Shown in pieces: positions 45,427 to 55,151 of a stretch of DNA of 64,000 nucleotides (position 1 is the stretch's first letter; every line of letters starts with the position of its first letter). The stretch covers positions 1 to 64,000 of the forward strand of contig CACZCK010000006.1 in assembly GCA_902779675.1 (NCBI GenBank), in the 5' to 3' direction. The notes beneath the pieces are model-generated. The model was not told the origin of the DNA. It searched no databases and saw nothing but the letters and a program-made list of their open reading frames with translations. This DNA is from an uncultured Coriobacteriaceae bacterium (lineage in GTDB: Bacteria > Actinomycetota > Coriobacteriia > Coriobacteriales > Atopobiaceae). Both the position numbers and the translations under genes were made by a program.

Positions 45427-45468
45427 GTACGAGTCGAACGAAGCTGACACGAACGAGAGAACACTCCC

Positions 45469-48234
45469 ATGGCAAGACCAAGCGATCAACCCACGCGCAG
45501 GCGTCGTCGCACGCGCCAGGACGATGGCGCGTCCGCGACGCGAAGCAGTCGCGAGACCGGCAGGGGCCGCACCTCCCGCCGCGAGAGCGCCTCCTCGCGC
45601 CGGCGCCCACAACGCGAATCCGACAGCCGCGCCGCCCAGGAGTGCACGGCATCTCGTAGGCAGTCGGCACCAAGGCGCGTCAACGCCGTCGACGGCTTTC
45701 GAGCCCTCGCGATCATCGCCGTCTTCCTGTACCACCTCGACGTCGCATGGCTGCCCAGCGGGCACCTCGGCGTCATCATGTTCCTCGTTCTCACCGGCTA
45801 TCTCGTCACCTCGTCGCTGCTGCGCAGGATGCGCGACGGCCTGAGCTGCGTCCCGCGCTTCTGGGGCCGGCGGCTTGCGCGCATCTGGCCGCCCGCCGCG
45901 GTCATGATCGCTCTCACGGTGCTCGCCTGCGTCATTGGCAACCACGTGCTGCTCACCAAGGCAAGGCCCGACGTGCTGCCAGGCCTAGGCCTCTTCGAGA
46001 ACATCAGCTACATCCTGCGCAACGTCTCCTACTTCGAGCAGATTGGCGGTCCCTCGCCCCTCACTCACCTCTGGTACCTGGGCGTCGACGCGCAGTTCTG
46101 CCTGGTCTGGCCACTCGTCATGCTGGCCTGCTATACCGTGATGCCGTCGCGCGCCACCGCGCGCCGCATCGCGCTCGTGCTTGCCCTCGCCTCCGCCGTG
46201 GCCATGGGCGTGCTCTACAACCCCGACGTCGGCGTCACCAGGGTCTACTACGGCACCGACACGCGCGCCTTCGCACCGCTGGTTGGCGCGTGGCTGGCCT
46301 ACGCCCTGCCCATCGGCAAGCGTCCCGCACGCGACGTGCGCCCCTTCGTGGAGACCAACCGCCTGGCCATCGAGGTGGCCGGCCTCGTCTCGCTCGTCGC
46401 CCTGATCGTGGCCATGGTGCTCGTGCCCGACACCTCCGTGCTGCTGTATCGCGGCGGCATGATGGTGGCCGCGCTGCTTTCCGCCGTGATTATCGCCACG
46501 CTCGTCCTGCCGGGCGGGCTGCTCTCCGCGGTGCTCGGCATCCCACCCCTTACGTGGCTGGGCTCGCGCTCCTTTGGCGCTTACCTCTGGCACTATCCCC
46601 TCATCCAACTGTTCGGCGCGGCCTCCAACACGGCGCCCTGGTGGAAGCCCGTCGCGGTGCTCGTGCTCACGCTGCTGCTTGCCGAGCTGTCCTACCGTCT
46701 GGTCGAGCAGCCCACCTCGAGCGGTACGTTCTTCCAGGGTCTGGTCGACCACCTCTCCCAGGGCCCCGCGGCGCTCCGCTCGCCGCTCGTGACCGGCATG
46801 CTGGCCCTCGTGCTGGTAGGTATCGCCGACGGCGTGGGCATGGCCCTGATCCCCGACGAGACGCTGGTGCCCGAGGACGCCATCGTGAGCACGGGCGAGG
46901 CGGCTGACAAGGCGATGGACCTCAGCCAGGGTGCCCCCGAGCCGTCCATGCCCGCGGAGGACATCCCCGCAGCGGATGCCGTGCTGCATGCACCGAGCGC
47001 CGAGAAGGAGTCGGGCATCTACGACCCCGTGCTCATCGGCGACTCCGTACCCGGTGACGCCGAGGCGTTCTGGCGCGCGGCCTGCCCCGACGGCCTGCTC
47101 GACAGCTACGTGGGGCGCCGTCCCGACCAGGCGCTCACCGTCCTCGACGACTACCTTGCGCAAGGCGTGGTGGGCAAGATCGTCATCATCCAGGCGTTCT
47201 CCAACACCCCTGTCACCATCGACGAGCTCGAGCACATGATCGCCGCCTGCGGCCCCGACCGCATCGTCTACCTGGTCAACGTGCGCATCCCCGAGTCCGA
47301 GCAGGAGCAGATCAACCGCACCATCTCCGAATGCGTATCGCAGCACGACAATGTGCACCTCATCAACTGGAACGCCCTCAGCGAAGGACAGTCGGAGTGG
47401 ATCTACCCCGACGGCGAGCACCTCACGCCCACCGGCCAGCCCATCTACATCAACATGCTGGTCGACGCCATCACCGACGACTTCGTGGCGGCGGGCGGCA
47501 CCGTCACCCGCAAGGGCGAGCAGACTTCCAACGAGGCCACCGGCACCTCGGTGGTCGTCGACAACACCCAGAACCAGGACACCTCGAGTGACGAAGCCGC
47601 GACCGACGAGGGCGAGAGCGACCCCGAGCTCACGGAGGCCGCCGCACCACTGCGCATCCTCATGCTGGGCAATAGCTTCACCTTCTACAACGACATGCCC
47701 GAAACCCTGGCCGACATGACCGGATACGAGGTGGTCTCCCACACCAGGGGCGGTGCGCATCTCAGTGAGCAGATCGACCCCAACTCCGACATCGGGACCG
47801 AGTCGCTCGAGGACCTCAAGTCGGGCGACTACGACTACGTCGTGCTCCAGGAGATGAGCACGGTGCCCATGGACGACAGCGAGGAGTACCTGCAGAGCAT
47901 GGACAAGCTCGCCGCGCTCGCGCGCGAGGGCGGCGCCGAGCCGGTCATCTTTGCCACCTGGGCCTACGACACCACCAAGTACGGTGCCAAGAGCCACGGC
48001 ATGAGCGTCTCCGAGATGGACGACGCCCTGCAGAAGTCCTTCAAGGATGCCGCGACGGCCACCGACGCGCTGATTGCCAACGTGGGCGAGGCCTTCTCAA
48101 GCGCCTCCTACGACAAGCGCCTCTACGCCGACGACGGCAAGCATCCCAGCAAGGACGGCAGCAGGCTCGCCGCCGAGGTCATTGCCAAGACCATCGAGGG
48201 CGATCGCAGCAAGCAATCCGACAACAAAGCGTAA
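45469..48234 (+). CDS. Acyltransferase-3 membrane protein with two SGNH hydrolase domains
   Basis: A 921-residue OatA-like protein. A basic Arg/Ser-rich cytoplasmic N-terminus (about 75 residues) is followed by the acyltransferase-3 domain (NAVDGFRALAIIAVFLYHL, GHLGVIMFLVLTGYLVTS, RFWGRRLARIWPP) with about ten helices to residue 460. Then an external SGNH domain: GDS with Ser526, and D648-x-x-H651 (DGEHLT). Last comes a second SGNH/DUF4886-like domain, LGNSFTFYND with Ser736 and DDGKHPS with Asp889/His892. It probably adds O-acetyl or other acyl groups to a surface glycan or peptidoglycan, with a possible second esterase or transferase activity in the last domain. The second domain is shared with the next gene. 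Confidence 0.85.
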   Translation: MARPSDQPTRRRRRTRQDDGASATRSSRETGRGRTSRRESASSRRRPQRESDSRAAQECTASRRQSAPRRVNAVDGFRALAIIAVFLYHLDVAWLPSGHLGVIMFLVLTGYLVTSSLLRRMRDGLSCVPRFWGRRLARIWPPAAVMIALTVLACVIGNHVLLTKARPDVLPGLGLFENISYILRNVSYFEQIGGPSPLTHLWYLGVDAQFCLVWPLVMLACYTVMPSRATARRIALVLALASAVAMGVLYNPDVGVTRVYYGTDTRAFAPLVGAWLAYALPIGKRPARDVRPFVETNRLAIEVAGLVSLVALIVAMVLVPDTSVLLYRGGMMVAALLSAVIIATLVLPGGLLSAVLGIPPLTWLGSRSFGAYLWHYPLIQLFGAASNTAPWWKPVAVLVLTLLLAELSYRLVEQPTSSGTFFQGLVDHLSQGPAALRSPLVTGMLALVLVGIADGVGMALIPDETLVPEDAIVSTGEAADKAMDLSQGAPEPSMPAEDIPAADAVLHAPSAEKESGIYDPVLIGDSVPGDAEAFWRAACPDGLLDSYVGRRPDQALTVLDDYLAQGVVGKIVIIQAFSNTPVTIDELEHMIAACGPDRIVYLVNVRIPESEQEQINRTISECVSQHDNVHLINWNALSEGQSEWIYPDGEHLTPTGQPIYINMLVDAITDDFVAAGGTVTRKGEQTSNEATGTSVVVDNTQNQDTSSDEAATDEGESDPELTEAAAPLRILMLGNSFTFYNDMPETLADMTGYEVVSHTRGGAHLSEQIDPNSDIGTESLEDLKSGDYDYVVLQEMSTVPMDDSEEYLQSMDKLAALAREGGAEPVIFATWAYDTTKYGAKSHGMSVSEMDDALQKSFKDAATATDALIANVGEAFSSASYDKRLYADDGKHPSKDGSRLAAEVIAKTIEGDRSKQSDNKA

Positions 48235-48408
48235 AGAGGTCGGAGTCGCTTTTGGGGTCTTTGTGCAAGACCAGGCCTTTGTGCGTCATAAAAGGGTGCG
48301 ACAGCATGACTCCAACGCACTCAATCAGGTTTCTCACTCTTGGTGTCTTGTCAAATAGCTATCATGTACAGTGCTATATCTTGTATCGGCATTGACGATT
48401 GGCACACC

Positions 48409-51135
48409 ATGTACTCCCAGCACCGTTCTTTGAAGAGGCTGACGGGCATCGCAGCCGTGGTGACAACGCTCGCCATTCTCTTCGCCTGCCTTCCCTCCCC
48501 CGCTCTCGCCGCCGACGACGCGACCCCACCCAATGAGCAGATAGCAGTCGTGACGGAACAGGCGCCCATCGACGCGACGGAGGCAGAGAACGTCAACCCA
48601 ACGCCTCAAGAAGAGTCGCTGCCCGCAGGCGAGACGTACGCGCCAGAGACCGCAACCTCCGAGACGCAACCCGAGTCAGACGTCCCCGAGACGGTCGCCG
48701 AGCCGGCCGAGGAGGCACCTGCTGCCGAGATCCAGGAGCAGGAGGAGCTCGAGGCGCAGGAGAGCGCGGCCGCAGGCATCGATGGCTCCTTCCTCATCGA
48801 GACCGGCGCGTCGGAGTCGCACGTGCTCACGGCCGCAAGCGCCACCGCAGGCGCCAAGGTCGCGCCTTCCGCGTATTCCTCAAAGAACGCCAACCAGGTC
48901 TGGGACATCTCCTACGACTCGGCGGCTGACGCGCACCGTATCCTACTCGCCTCTTCCGACGGCCGGCTCGCCCTGGCCACCGACGGCAGCTCTCGACTGT
49001 TCCTCGCTACGGTGGGCACTACCGACCCCAAGATCTCGCTTCTGTGGGCACTCTTTGCCGCAGGTGGCGATGGGTACCAGATCGCCAGCATCGCCTACCC
49101 CGACCTCTGCGTCTCCAGCACGACCAGTGCCTCCAGCATCGCGGCCAAGTCGCCCGCCGCAAGTGCTCCGACCACACAGTGCCACTACCTCATCAACACC
49201 AACCCCATCGTCAGAGCTGACGCCCACGACGTCGAGGAGACCTATCACATCACGGTCGCCGCATCGTCGCAGGTGGTCGAAGCCCGGGGCGGCAACGATG
49301 CAGACGGCACCGAGATCCAGGTGTACAACCTCAACGGCAAGAATCACCAGAAGATCTACCTCGAGCGCGATGCCCAGGGCTTCTACACCGCATGGATCGT
49401 GGGCACGGGCAAGGTCATCGACGTGCGCGGCGGCTCCCTCATGCCTGGCACGTCCATCATCCAGTGGACCTCCAAGGCGACCGACAACCAGAAGTGGGCC
49501 CTCAACGCCAACGGCGACGGCACTTACAGCCTCATCAACAAGGCCACGGGCCTCGCCCTGGGCATTCGTAACGGCAAGATCGTGGGCGTCCGCGCCACCT
49601 CCAATGAGCGTGCCTCCTTCGAGCTGAGCGTCGCCAACCTGCTCAGCGCCAGCATCTATGCCATCACACCGCGCACCAACACCAACGTCTGCATCGACGT
49701 CAGCAAGGCGTCCACCAAGAACGGCGCAAAGATGATCCTGTACAAGCAGAGCGGCGCGCTCAACCAACGCTTCCAGCTGGTCTCGGCGGGTGACTCCAAC
49801 CTCTGGCGCATCCGCACCGGCTCGTCGGGCGGTTGGATCACCTATGCCAACGGTGGCATCAGCCAGCAGGGCAACAGCGGCACCGCAGCGAGCAGTGCCA
49901 ACACCTGGAAGATCACCTTCAAGGGTGGCTGGTATTGCCTCATCAACCAGGCGAGCGGCAAGGCCCTCGACATGAAGGGCGGCTCCACCAGAAACGGCAC
50001 CAACATCATCGCCTGGACCCCCAACGGCAAGGACTCCCAGCACTTCAACTTCGTGTCCTCCGACCTCATCAAGGAGGGCGTCTACCACGTCACCTCCTAC
50101 TACGGCGTGCGGCTCGACGTCACGGGTGCCTCCACCAAGGTCGGCGCCAACGTTCAGACCTGGACAGGCAACAAGGGCGCTAACCAGCGCTTCAGGTTCC
50201 AGAAGTCCGGGAGCGGTTACCTCATGATCAACGACAAGTCCGGTCTTGTGGTCACTGCTGGCGACCTCTATCGCGAGGGTGCCAACATCACGCAGCGCCT
50301 CGTCTCGGGTCTCGCCAACCAGCTCTGGGTCCCGCAGATCGCCGACGGCGGCTACCTGTGCTTCTCCAATGTGGGCACCGGTAAGGTCCTCGCACTCGAC
50401 AAGACGGGTACCGACTCCTACAACAACGGCCTGAGCATTTCGAGCAAGGGCCGCAACGCCATCCAGCTCACCAAGGCTGGCAGCGACAACACCCAGCGCT
50501 GGAAGCTCAAGGCCACCAGTGGCATCAACAAGACCGCAGCCAAGAATGCGAGCAAGCGCATCCTGCTCGTGGGCAACAGCTTCACCTTCTACAATGACCT
50601 TGCCTCCAAGCTCGCTGCCCAGGTCTCCGGCGCCGAAGTCGTGTCCTGCACGCGCTCCAGCGCCACGCTCCAGCAGCATGCCAGCACCACCGACGGCCTG
50701 GGCAAGAAGACCCGCGCCGCCATCCAGCAGGGCGGCTGGGACTACGTGGTCTTCCAGGAGATGAGCACGCAGTGCATCGACGACTACGACAGCTACCTCT
50801 CCAATCTCAGGACCCTCTCTAACCTCGCCAAGAACGCGGGCGCGACCCCCGTCATGTATGGCACTTGGGCCTTCTCCGGCGGCACTGGCTCGCAGGGACG
50901 CGGCTCCAGCGCACGCGGCATTACCAACGCCGCCATGAACAGCCAGCTGCAGGCCGCCTTCTCCAAGGTCTCCAAGGCTACCGGCATCAAGTATGTGGAC
51001 ACTAGCAAGGAGTTCGCCACCAAGACCAGCGGCCACGCAGCCTTCGACAAGAAGCTCTACGCCGCCGACAAGAAGCACCCGAGCTCATATGCCACCGGTC
51101 TTATTGCCGGCATCATCGCCAAGGCGCTCGTGTAG
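48409..51135 (+). CDS. Secreted ricin-type lectin repeat protein with SGNH hydrolase domain
   Basis: A 908-residue secreted protein. Signal peptide to about LPSPALA, Pro/Glu/Thr-rich linker, then residues about 120-700 with at least seven Q-x-W/F-type motifs (NQVWDI, NQKWALN, NQRFQLV, SQHFNFV, NQRFRFQ, NQLWVPQ, TQRWKLK), typical of ricin B beta-trefoil repeats that bind sugars. The C-terminal domain is an SGNH hydrolase of the same type as the last domain of the neighbour: GNSFTFYND with Ser724, and ADKKHPS with Asp887/His890. It likely binds and deacylates a carbohydrate outside the cell. Start is ATG 48409; ATG 48364 is possible. It is followed by a strong terminator. Confidence 0.85.
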   Translation: MYSQHRSLKRLTGIAAVVTTLAILFACLPSPALAADDATPPNEQIAVVTEQAPIDATEAENVNPTPQEESLPAGETYAPETATSETQPESDVPETVAEPAEEAPAAEIQEQEELEAQESAAAGIDGSFLIETGASESHVLTAASATAGAKVAPSAYSSKNANQVWDISYDSAADAHRILLASSDGRLALATDGSSRLFLATVGTTDPKISLLWALFAAGGDGYQIASIAYPDLCVSSTTSASSIAAKSPAASAPTTQCHYLINTNPIVRADAHDVEETYHITVAASSQVVEARGGNDADGTEIQVYNLNGKNHQKIYLERDAQGFYTAWIVGTGKVIDVRGGSLMPGTSIIQWTSKATDNQKWALNANGDGTYSLINKATGLALGIRNGKIVGVRATSNERASFELSVANLLSASIYAITPRTNTNVCIDVSKASTKNGAKMILYKQSGALNQRFQLVSAGDSNLWRIRTGSSGGWITYANGGISQQGNSGTAASSANTWKITFKGGWYCLINQASGKALDMKGGSTRNGTNIIAWTPNGKDSQHFNFVSSDLIKEGVYHVTSYYGVRLDVTGASTKVGANVQTWTGNKGANQRFRFQKSGSGYLMINDKSGLVVTAGDLYREGANITQRLVSGLANQLWVPQIADGGYLCFSNVGTGKVLALDKTGTDSYNNGLSISSKGRNAIQLTKAGSDNTQRWKLKATSGINKTAAKNASKRILLVGNSFTFYNDLASKLAAQVSGAEVVSCTRSSATLQQHASTTDGLGKKTRAAIQQGGWDYVVFQEMSTQCIDDYDSYLSNLRTLSNLAKNAGATPVMYGTWAFSGGTGSQGRGSSARGITNAAMNSQLQAAFSKVSKATGIKYVDTSKEFATKTSGHAAFDKKLYAADKKHPSSYATGLIAGIIAKALV

Positions 51136-51163
51136 GCAGCGCCACATGCAAAGCGACTGACGC

Positions 51164-51199
51164 CCTCGGCCCCCGCTGCACACGCTGCGGGGGCCGAGG
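51164..51199 (+). terminator. Terminator of the lectin-SGNH gene
   Basis: Perfect 13-bp stem (51164-51176 and 51187-51199) followed by ACGTCCTTTCCCCTCTTTT. Confidence 0.9.
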
Positions 51200-51286
51200 A
51201 CGTCCTTTCCCCTCTTTTAGCGCACGGCAGGCGCCACCCGGGATTACTATAGGCAACAGTGCGCCCATCGACGAAGGAGACATGCC

Positions 51287-52831
51287 ATGGCAGAGCTGTT
51301 AGTACCATTCCTTCTTGCCCTCACTCCCATCATCTGGCTCGTCATCGCCCTGATTGGCCTCAAGCAGCAGGCATGGATGGCAAGCCTCGGCGCCATGGCT
51401 GTAGCCGTGGTTGCTGCCATGGGCTACTGGCACATGACCCCCATCAACGTGGCCACCGCCGCCCTCGAGGGCTTCCTGTTTGCCCTGTGGCCCATCGTCA
51501 TCGTGATCATCGCGGCTGTGTTCACCTACAACCTTTGCGTGAGCACGGGCGCCATGGAGACCATCAAGGCCATGCTCACCTCGGTCTCCTCCGACAAGCG
51601 CATCCTCACCATCCTCATCGCCTGGTGCTTCGGCAACTTCATGGAGGGCATGGCGGGCTTCGGCACCGCAGTGGCCATTCCCGCCAGCATGCTGGTAGCC
51701 CTCGAGATCGACCCCATCACGGCGATTCTCGTCTGCCTCATCGCCAACGGCGTGCCCACCATGTTTGGCTCGGTGGGAATCCCCACTACCACCCTGGCCA
51801 CGCAGACCGGCCTCGACGTGCTTCAGCTCGGCTACGTACAGGCCCTGCAGGTGGCGCCCTTCGCGCTCGCATGCCCCCTACTCATGGTCATGGCCGTGGG
51901 CGGTGGCCCCAAGGCCCTCAAGGGCATCCTGCCCATTCCCATCGTCGCTGGTCTCACCTTCGCGCTCCCGCAGATCCTTGTCGCGCACCTGGTTGGCGCC
52001 GAGCTCGCCGACGTGGCAGGTGCAGTCCTGTCGCTCGTCGTCACCTTCATCGTCGCCATCCGTTACTCCTCCCGCACCGTCCCGGAGGAGTACAAGGTGG
52101 TGCTCAAGAAGCACATGAACGTCGACGTGCAGGGCGCCCTCATCGCTTGGAGCCCCTTCATCCTCATCTTCCTGGTGCTGCTGTGCACCGCCAAGGTGGT
52201 CGCCCCCATCTATAACTTCCTGGCTCCCTTCAAGTCCACCGTCAACATCTACGCCGGCAATCCCGACGCCACGCTCACCTTCACCTGGATCAACACGCCG
52301 GGCGTGCTCATCCTGGCCTGCGGTATCTTGGGCGGTCTGGCGCAAGGCGCCTACCTCGACCAGATCTTTGCCGTGCTCTACCTCACTGTCGTCCAGATGT
52401 CCAAGACCATCCTCACTATGCTGGGCATCCTCGGTTGCGCCAAGATCATGACTTATTCCGGCATGATTGGCTCGATCGCCGACTTCTTTGTCACCTCGCT
52501 CGGCGGCCTGTATCCACTCGTCGCACCGCTGCTCGGCGCCATCGGCACCTTCGTCACCGGTTCGGGCACCTCGTCGGAGGTCCTGTTCGGCAACGTACAG
52601 CTGAGCGCCGCCCAGACCCTCGGCGTCGACCCCATGTGGCTCGTGGCCTCCAACTCCTTGGGCGTCTCCGCCGGCAAGATGCTCTCGCCGCAGAACATCG
52701 CCATCGGCTGCGCTGCCGTCGACCTACAGGGCAAGGACGGCGAGCTGATGGGCAAGATCGCCCCCTACGCCTTCGGCTTCGTGGTGCTCATGATGGCCGA
52801 AATCTACCTTGGCGTGATGTTTGGCGTCTAG
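51287..52831 (+). CDS. lctP: L-lactate permease
   Basis: A 514-residue LctP-family transporter with about 12-14 helices. Signature stretches include the GNFMEGMAGFGTAVAIPASM block, NGVPTMFGSVGIPTTTLA, and FVTGSGTSSEVLFGNVQ. It imports or exports lactate or glycolate with protons. GAAGGAG precedes the start. The gene is monocistronic between strong terminators, and lactate dehydrogenase genes are not beside it. Confidence 0.93.
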   Translation: MAELLVPFLLALTPIIWLVIALIGLKQQAWMASLGAMAVAVVAAMGYWHMTPINVATAALEGFLFALWPIVIVIIAAVFTYNLCVSTGAMETIKAMLTSVSSDKRILTILIAWCFGNFMEGMAGFGTAVAIPASMLVALEIDPITAILVCLIANGVPTMFGSVGIPTTTLATQTGLDVLQLGYVQALQVAPFALACPLLMVMAVGGGPKALKGILPIPIVAGLTFALPQILVAHLVGAELADVAGAVLSLVVTFIVAIRYSSRTVPEEYKVVLKKHMNVDVQGALIAWSPFILIFLVLLCTAKVVAPIYNFLAPFKSTVNIYAGNPDATLTFTWINTPGVLILACGILGGLAQGAYLDQIFAVLYLTVVQMSKTILTMLGILGCAKIMTYSGMIGSIADFFVTSLGGLYPLVAPLLGAIGTFVTGSGTSSEVLFGNVQLSAAQTLGVDPMWLVASNSLGVSAGKMLSPQNIAIGCAAVDLQGKDGELMGKIAPYAFGFVVLMMAEIYLGVMFGV

Positions 52832-52853
52832 GCGTCTCACCACAGCACGTACC

Positions 52854-52901
52854 GGCGCGCCTCGCATCTCGGATGCGGGGCGCGCCTTGTTGTGGGGTTT
52901 T
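52854..52901 (+). terminator. Terminator of lctP
   Basis: GGCGCGCC (52854-52861) pairs with its complement at 52879-52886; an inner CGCATC/GATGCG extends the stem with two mismatches. TTGTTGTGGGGTTTT follows. Confidence 0.88.
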
Positions 52902-52924
52902 GCGAACGAGTGCTAGACCGCCTG

Positions 52925-53090
52925 CATATAACCCAAAATGGGTGATATTAATATGAGTTTTAATATTGTTTTTGCTGCCTCAGCTGGTATTTCACAAGGC
53001 CTACAAGTTAACCTTATAGAACTAATGATTGTCAAACACATCCGTGATACTCTGCCTTTAAAGGGGGACTGTAAACACTCGTACGAGAGG
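52925..53090 (+). promoter_or_regulatory. AT-rich regulatory region of the ferredoxin gene
   Basis: A sharply AT-rich stretch in a GC-rich window. It holds dyads ACCCA-AAA-TGGGT (52931-52943) and ATATTAATAT (52945-52954), plus an extended -10, TGaTACTCT (TACTCT 53048-53053), about 47 bases before the ferredoxin ATG. The dyads could be operators for a redox or metal regulator; that is inference. The open frame running through it into the ferredoxin is not taken as coding. Confidence 0.45.
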
Positions 53091-53099
53091 GGTACCACC

Positions 53100-53279
53100 A
53101 TGTCCAAGCCCATTATTGACACCGACGCCTGCATCGGCTGCGGCGCTTGCGCCGACACCTGCCCGGTTGGCGTCATCGAGGTCGACGACGTCGCCACCGC
53201 CGCCAACGAGGACGACTGCATTGGCTGCGGCGCCTGCGCCGACACCTGCCCGGTTGGCGCCATCGAGATCGAGGACTAG
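53100..53279 (+). CDS. 2[4Fe-4S] ferredoxin with internal duplication
   Basis: A 59-residue clostridial-type ferredoxin carrying electrons for anaerobic metabolism. The two halves carry the same motif CIGCGACADTCPVG, each supplying three Cys of one cluster and one of the other. Even the DNA of the two halves is nearly identical (gcgccgacacctgcccggtt shared). GAGAGGGG precedes ATG 53100. It is an ordinary partner for the [NiFe]-hydrogenase implied by the hyp genes, but is not adjacent to a hydrogenase here. Followed by a terminator at 53319. Confidence 0.95.
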   Translation: MSKPIIDTDACIGCGACADTCPVGVIEVDDVATAANEDDCIGCGACADTCPVGAIEIED

Positions 53280-53318
53280 TCACCTCGGCAAAGCCCTCGG
53301 GCTTATCTCTGACGGTAA

Positions 53319-53350
53319 GGACCCCGTGCAAACGCGCGGGGTCCTTTTTT
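53319..53350 (+). terminator. Terminator of the ferredoxin gene
   Basis: GGACCCCG (53319-53326) and CGGGGTCC (53337-53344) followed by TTTTTT. A smaller AAGCCCTCGGGCTT hairpin precedes it. Confidence 0.9.
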
Positions 53351-53432
53351 ACCGAACCACCGTCCACGCGCATGGGCGTGCGGCACCGTTTGTGAGAACA
53401 TGCATACGTCACCACCTTTTGAAAGGAGCCCC

Positions 53433-55055
53433 ATGCCTCGCATAGCCTCGGGCAAGCTGATGCGCCTCGCACGCAGTGCGCTCGCCATGTTGCTCGTGGC
53501 GATGGTCTGGTGCCTGACGTCAACGGCATGCTCTACCACCACCATCGGTGAGAACAATCCCGAGAAGCCCGTGGGACAGATCGTCCCCGCCCGACTCGCC
53601 ATCGTGCACACAGGCGGCATTCAAGGGGCGTTTGCCCGCAGCGACTCCTCTCTGGGCATCGCCGCCGTTGCACGGCTCGCAGCGGAACTCGAGGAGGAGG
53701 GCTACGACGTGCTCGTCCTCGACAGCGGCAACTCGCTTGGTGGCAGTCCCGCCATCGACCTCACCGATGGCGAGGAGGCCGTAGCCTTCATGAACGCCGC
53801 ACACTACGACGCCATAGCGCTCGGGGCCGATGAGCTCTCGCTGGGCTCCACCCGCCTGCGCAAGCGCATGGCGCAGTCCGACTTTGCCTACCTCTCCGCA
53901 AGCGTGCACGACGCCCAAGGAGACCCTCTCGCCGACCCCTGCAAGACCTTCACGCTCTCCGACGGGCGCTTGGTGGGCGTCTTTGGTCTCAGCGCGCCAA
54001 AGGCGGCAAAGGGCCTCGGGCCGCTTGCCTCCGCCGACATCGTCGCCCAGGCGACCACCTCCATCGAGCAGGCCCAGGAACAGGTCGCCGACCTTCGCTC
54101 CCAGGGCTGCAGGCTCATCGTCTGCCTCGCCAACCTCGGCTTTGACGATCAGGGTACTCCCCTCGCCGAGCGCGTCAGCGAGGGAGTGAGCGGTATCGAC
54201 GTGCTCCTCGACGCCAGCACGGGCAACGCGACCCACCTGACCAGCGAGGACGCATCGGGCGAGGAGATGCTCGTGGTGGAGACCCCCAACGCCCTCAAGG
54301 GCGCCAGCGTGGTGCGCTGGGAGCAGGGGTCGCTCTCCATCGACGTCCACGATCCCTCAACGGACAAGGTCCTCGACGAGCAGGTGGACGCGCTGGTCAC
54401 CCAGTCATCCGTCGCCTACGAGGACCGCATGCAGAAGGTGGTGTCAACGTCGGCAGGCGCCCTCACTGCCGAGGCAGCCACCAAGGAGACGGGCGGCCTG
54501 GGCAGCCTTGCGGCAGCCGCTCTGCTTTGGTCGGGCGAACGCAAGGCGTCCGACAAGCCCGACGCTGCCATCGTGACGGCAGACCTCCTTCAGGCCAGCC
54601 TAGCCAAGGGCGATGTCACCTACGGCGATGCGTTGGCGGTCCTGCCTCATGCCGACTCGCGTCTCTGCACCATCGAGGTGACCGGCGCGCAGCTCCAGCA
54701 GGCGCTCGAGCCCCTGTTGGCCCAAAAGGTCGCACAGAGCGACACGCTGCCTGCCACGGCGGGCATAACCATCTCACGTGGTAGCACGACCACCAAGACG
54801 GGCGACAAGAAGGCGACCACGCAGAAGCAGAAGGCACCGGCAATCGAGCGCGTGGGCGGTGCCGCGTTTAAGGCAAGCGCGACCTACACCATCGTGACTT
54901 GCGAGGCCGCCCTTGCCCGCACGGGCAGCCTCTCCGCACTCGCATCCAAAGACGCAACTCCTCAGGACCTGGATGTCAGCGGCGGGCAGGCCCTGGCAGA
55001 CTACCTCTCCCACGAGTGCAAGAAGGGCATCCCCAAGAGCTTCCTCGACCAATGA
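53433..55055 (+). CDS. 5'-nucleotidase/UshA-like lipoprotein with degraded metal motifs
   Basis: A 540-residue protein with signal peptide and a lipobox-like LTSTAC (Cys33). The fold follows the bimetal phosphatase (UshA/5'-nucleotidase) family, but the key ligands are changed: HTNDxHG reads HTGGIQG (59-65), LDSGD reads LDSGN (96-100), and GNHEFD reads GADELS (131-136). The C-terminal 5'-nucleotidase-C domain (VTADLLQASLAKGDVTYGD) is recognisable. It is thus probably a catalytically dead, surface-anchored binding protein. AAAGGAG precedes ATG 53433. It precedes the SIMPL lipoprotein by 96 bases. Confidence 0.7.
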   Translation: MPRIASGKLMRLARSALAMLLVAMVWCLTSTACSTTTIGENNPEKPVGQIVPARLAIVHTGGIQGAFARSDSSLGIAAVARLAAELEEEGYDVLVLDSGNSLGGSPAIDLTDGEEAVAFMNAAHYDAIALGADELSLGSTRLRKRMAQSDFAYLSASVHDAQGDPLADPCKTFTLSDGRLVGVFGLSAPKAAKGLGPLASADIVAQATTSIEQAQEQVADLRSQGCRLIVCLANLGFDDQGTPLAERVSEGVSGIDVLLDASTGNATHLTSEDASGEEMLVVETPNALKGASVVRWEQGSLSIDVHDPSTDKVLDEQVDALVTQSSVAYEDRMQKVVSTSAGALTAEAATKETGGLGSLAAAALLWSGERKASDKPDAAIVTADLLQASLAKGDVTYGDALAVLPHADSRLCTIEVTGAQLQQALEPLLAQKVAQSDTLPATAGITISRGSTTTKTGDKKATTQKQKAPAIERVGGAAFKASATYTIVTCEAALARTGSLSALASKDATPQDLDVSGGQALADYLSHECKKGIPKSFLDQ

Positions 55056-55151
55056 GCCACCACTGGTCCCAACTCCTCCAAAAACTTCCGACAATTGCGC
55101 CCGTTGACTCGTATCCTCATCAACCAGCAAGAACGACCTCGGGAGGATCAC

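Noticed and set aside
52938..53099. N-terminal extension of the ferredoxin in the same frame
   Set aside because: AT-rich codons unlike the window, no match to ferredoxin tails, and a good site lies before ATG 53100.
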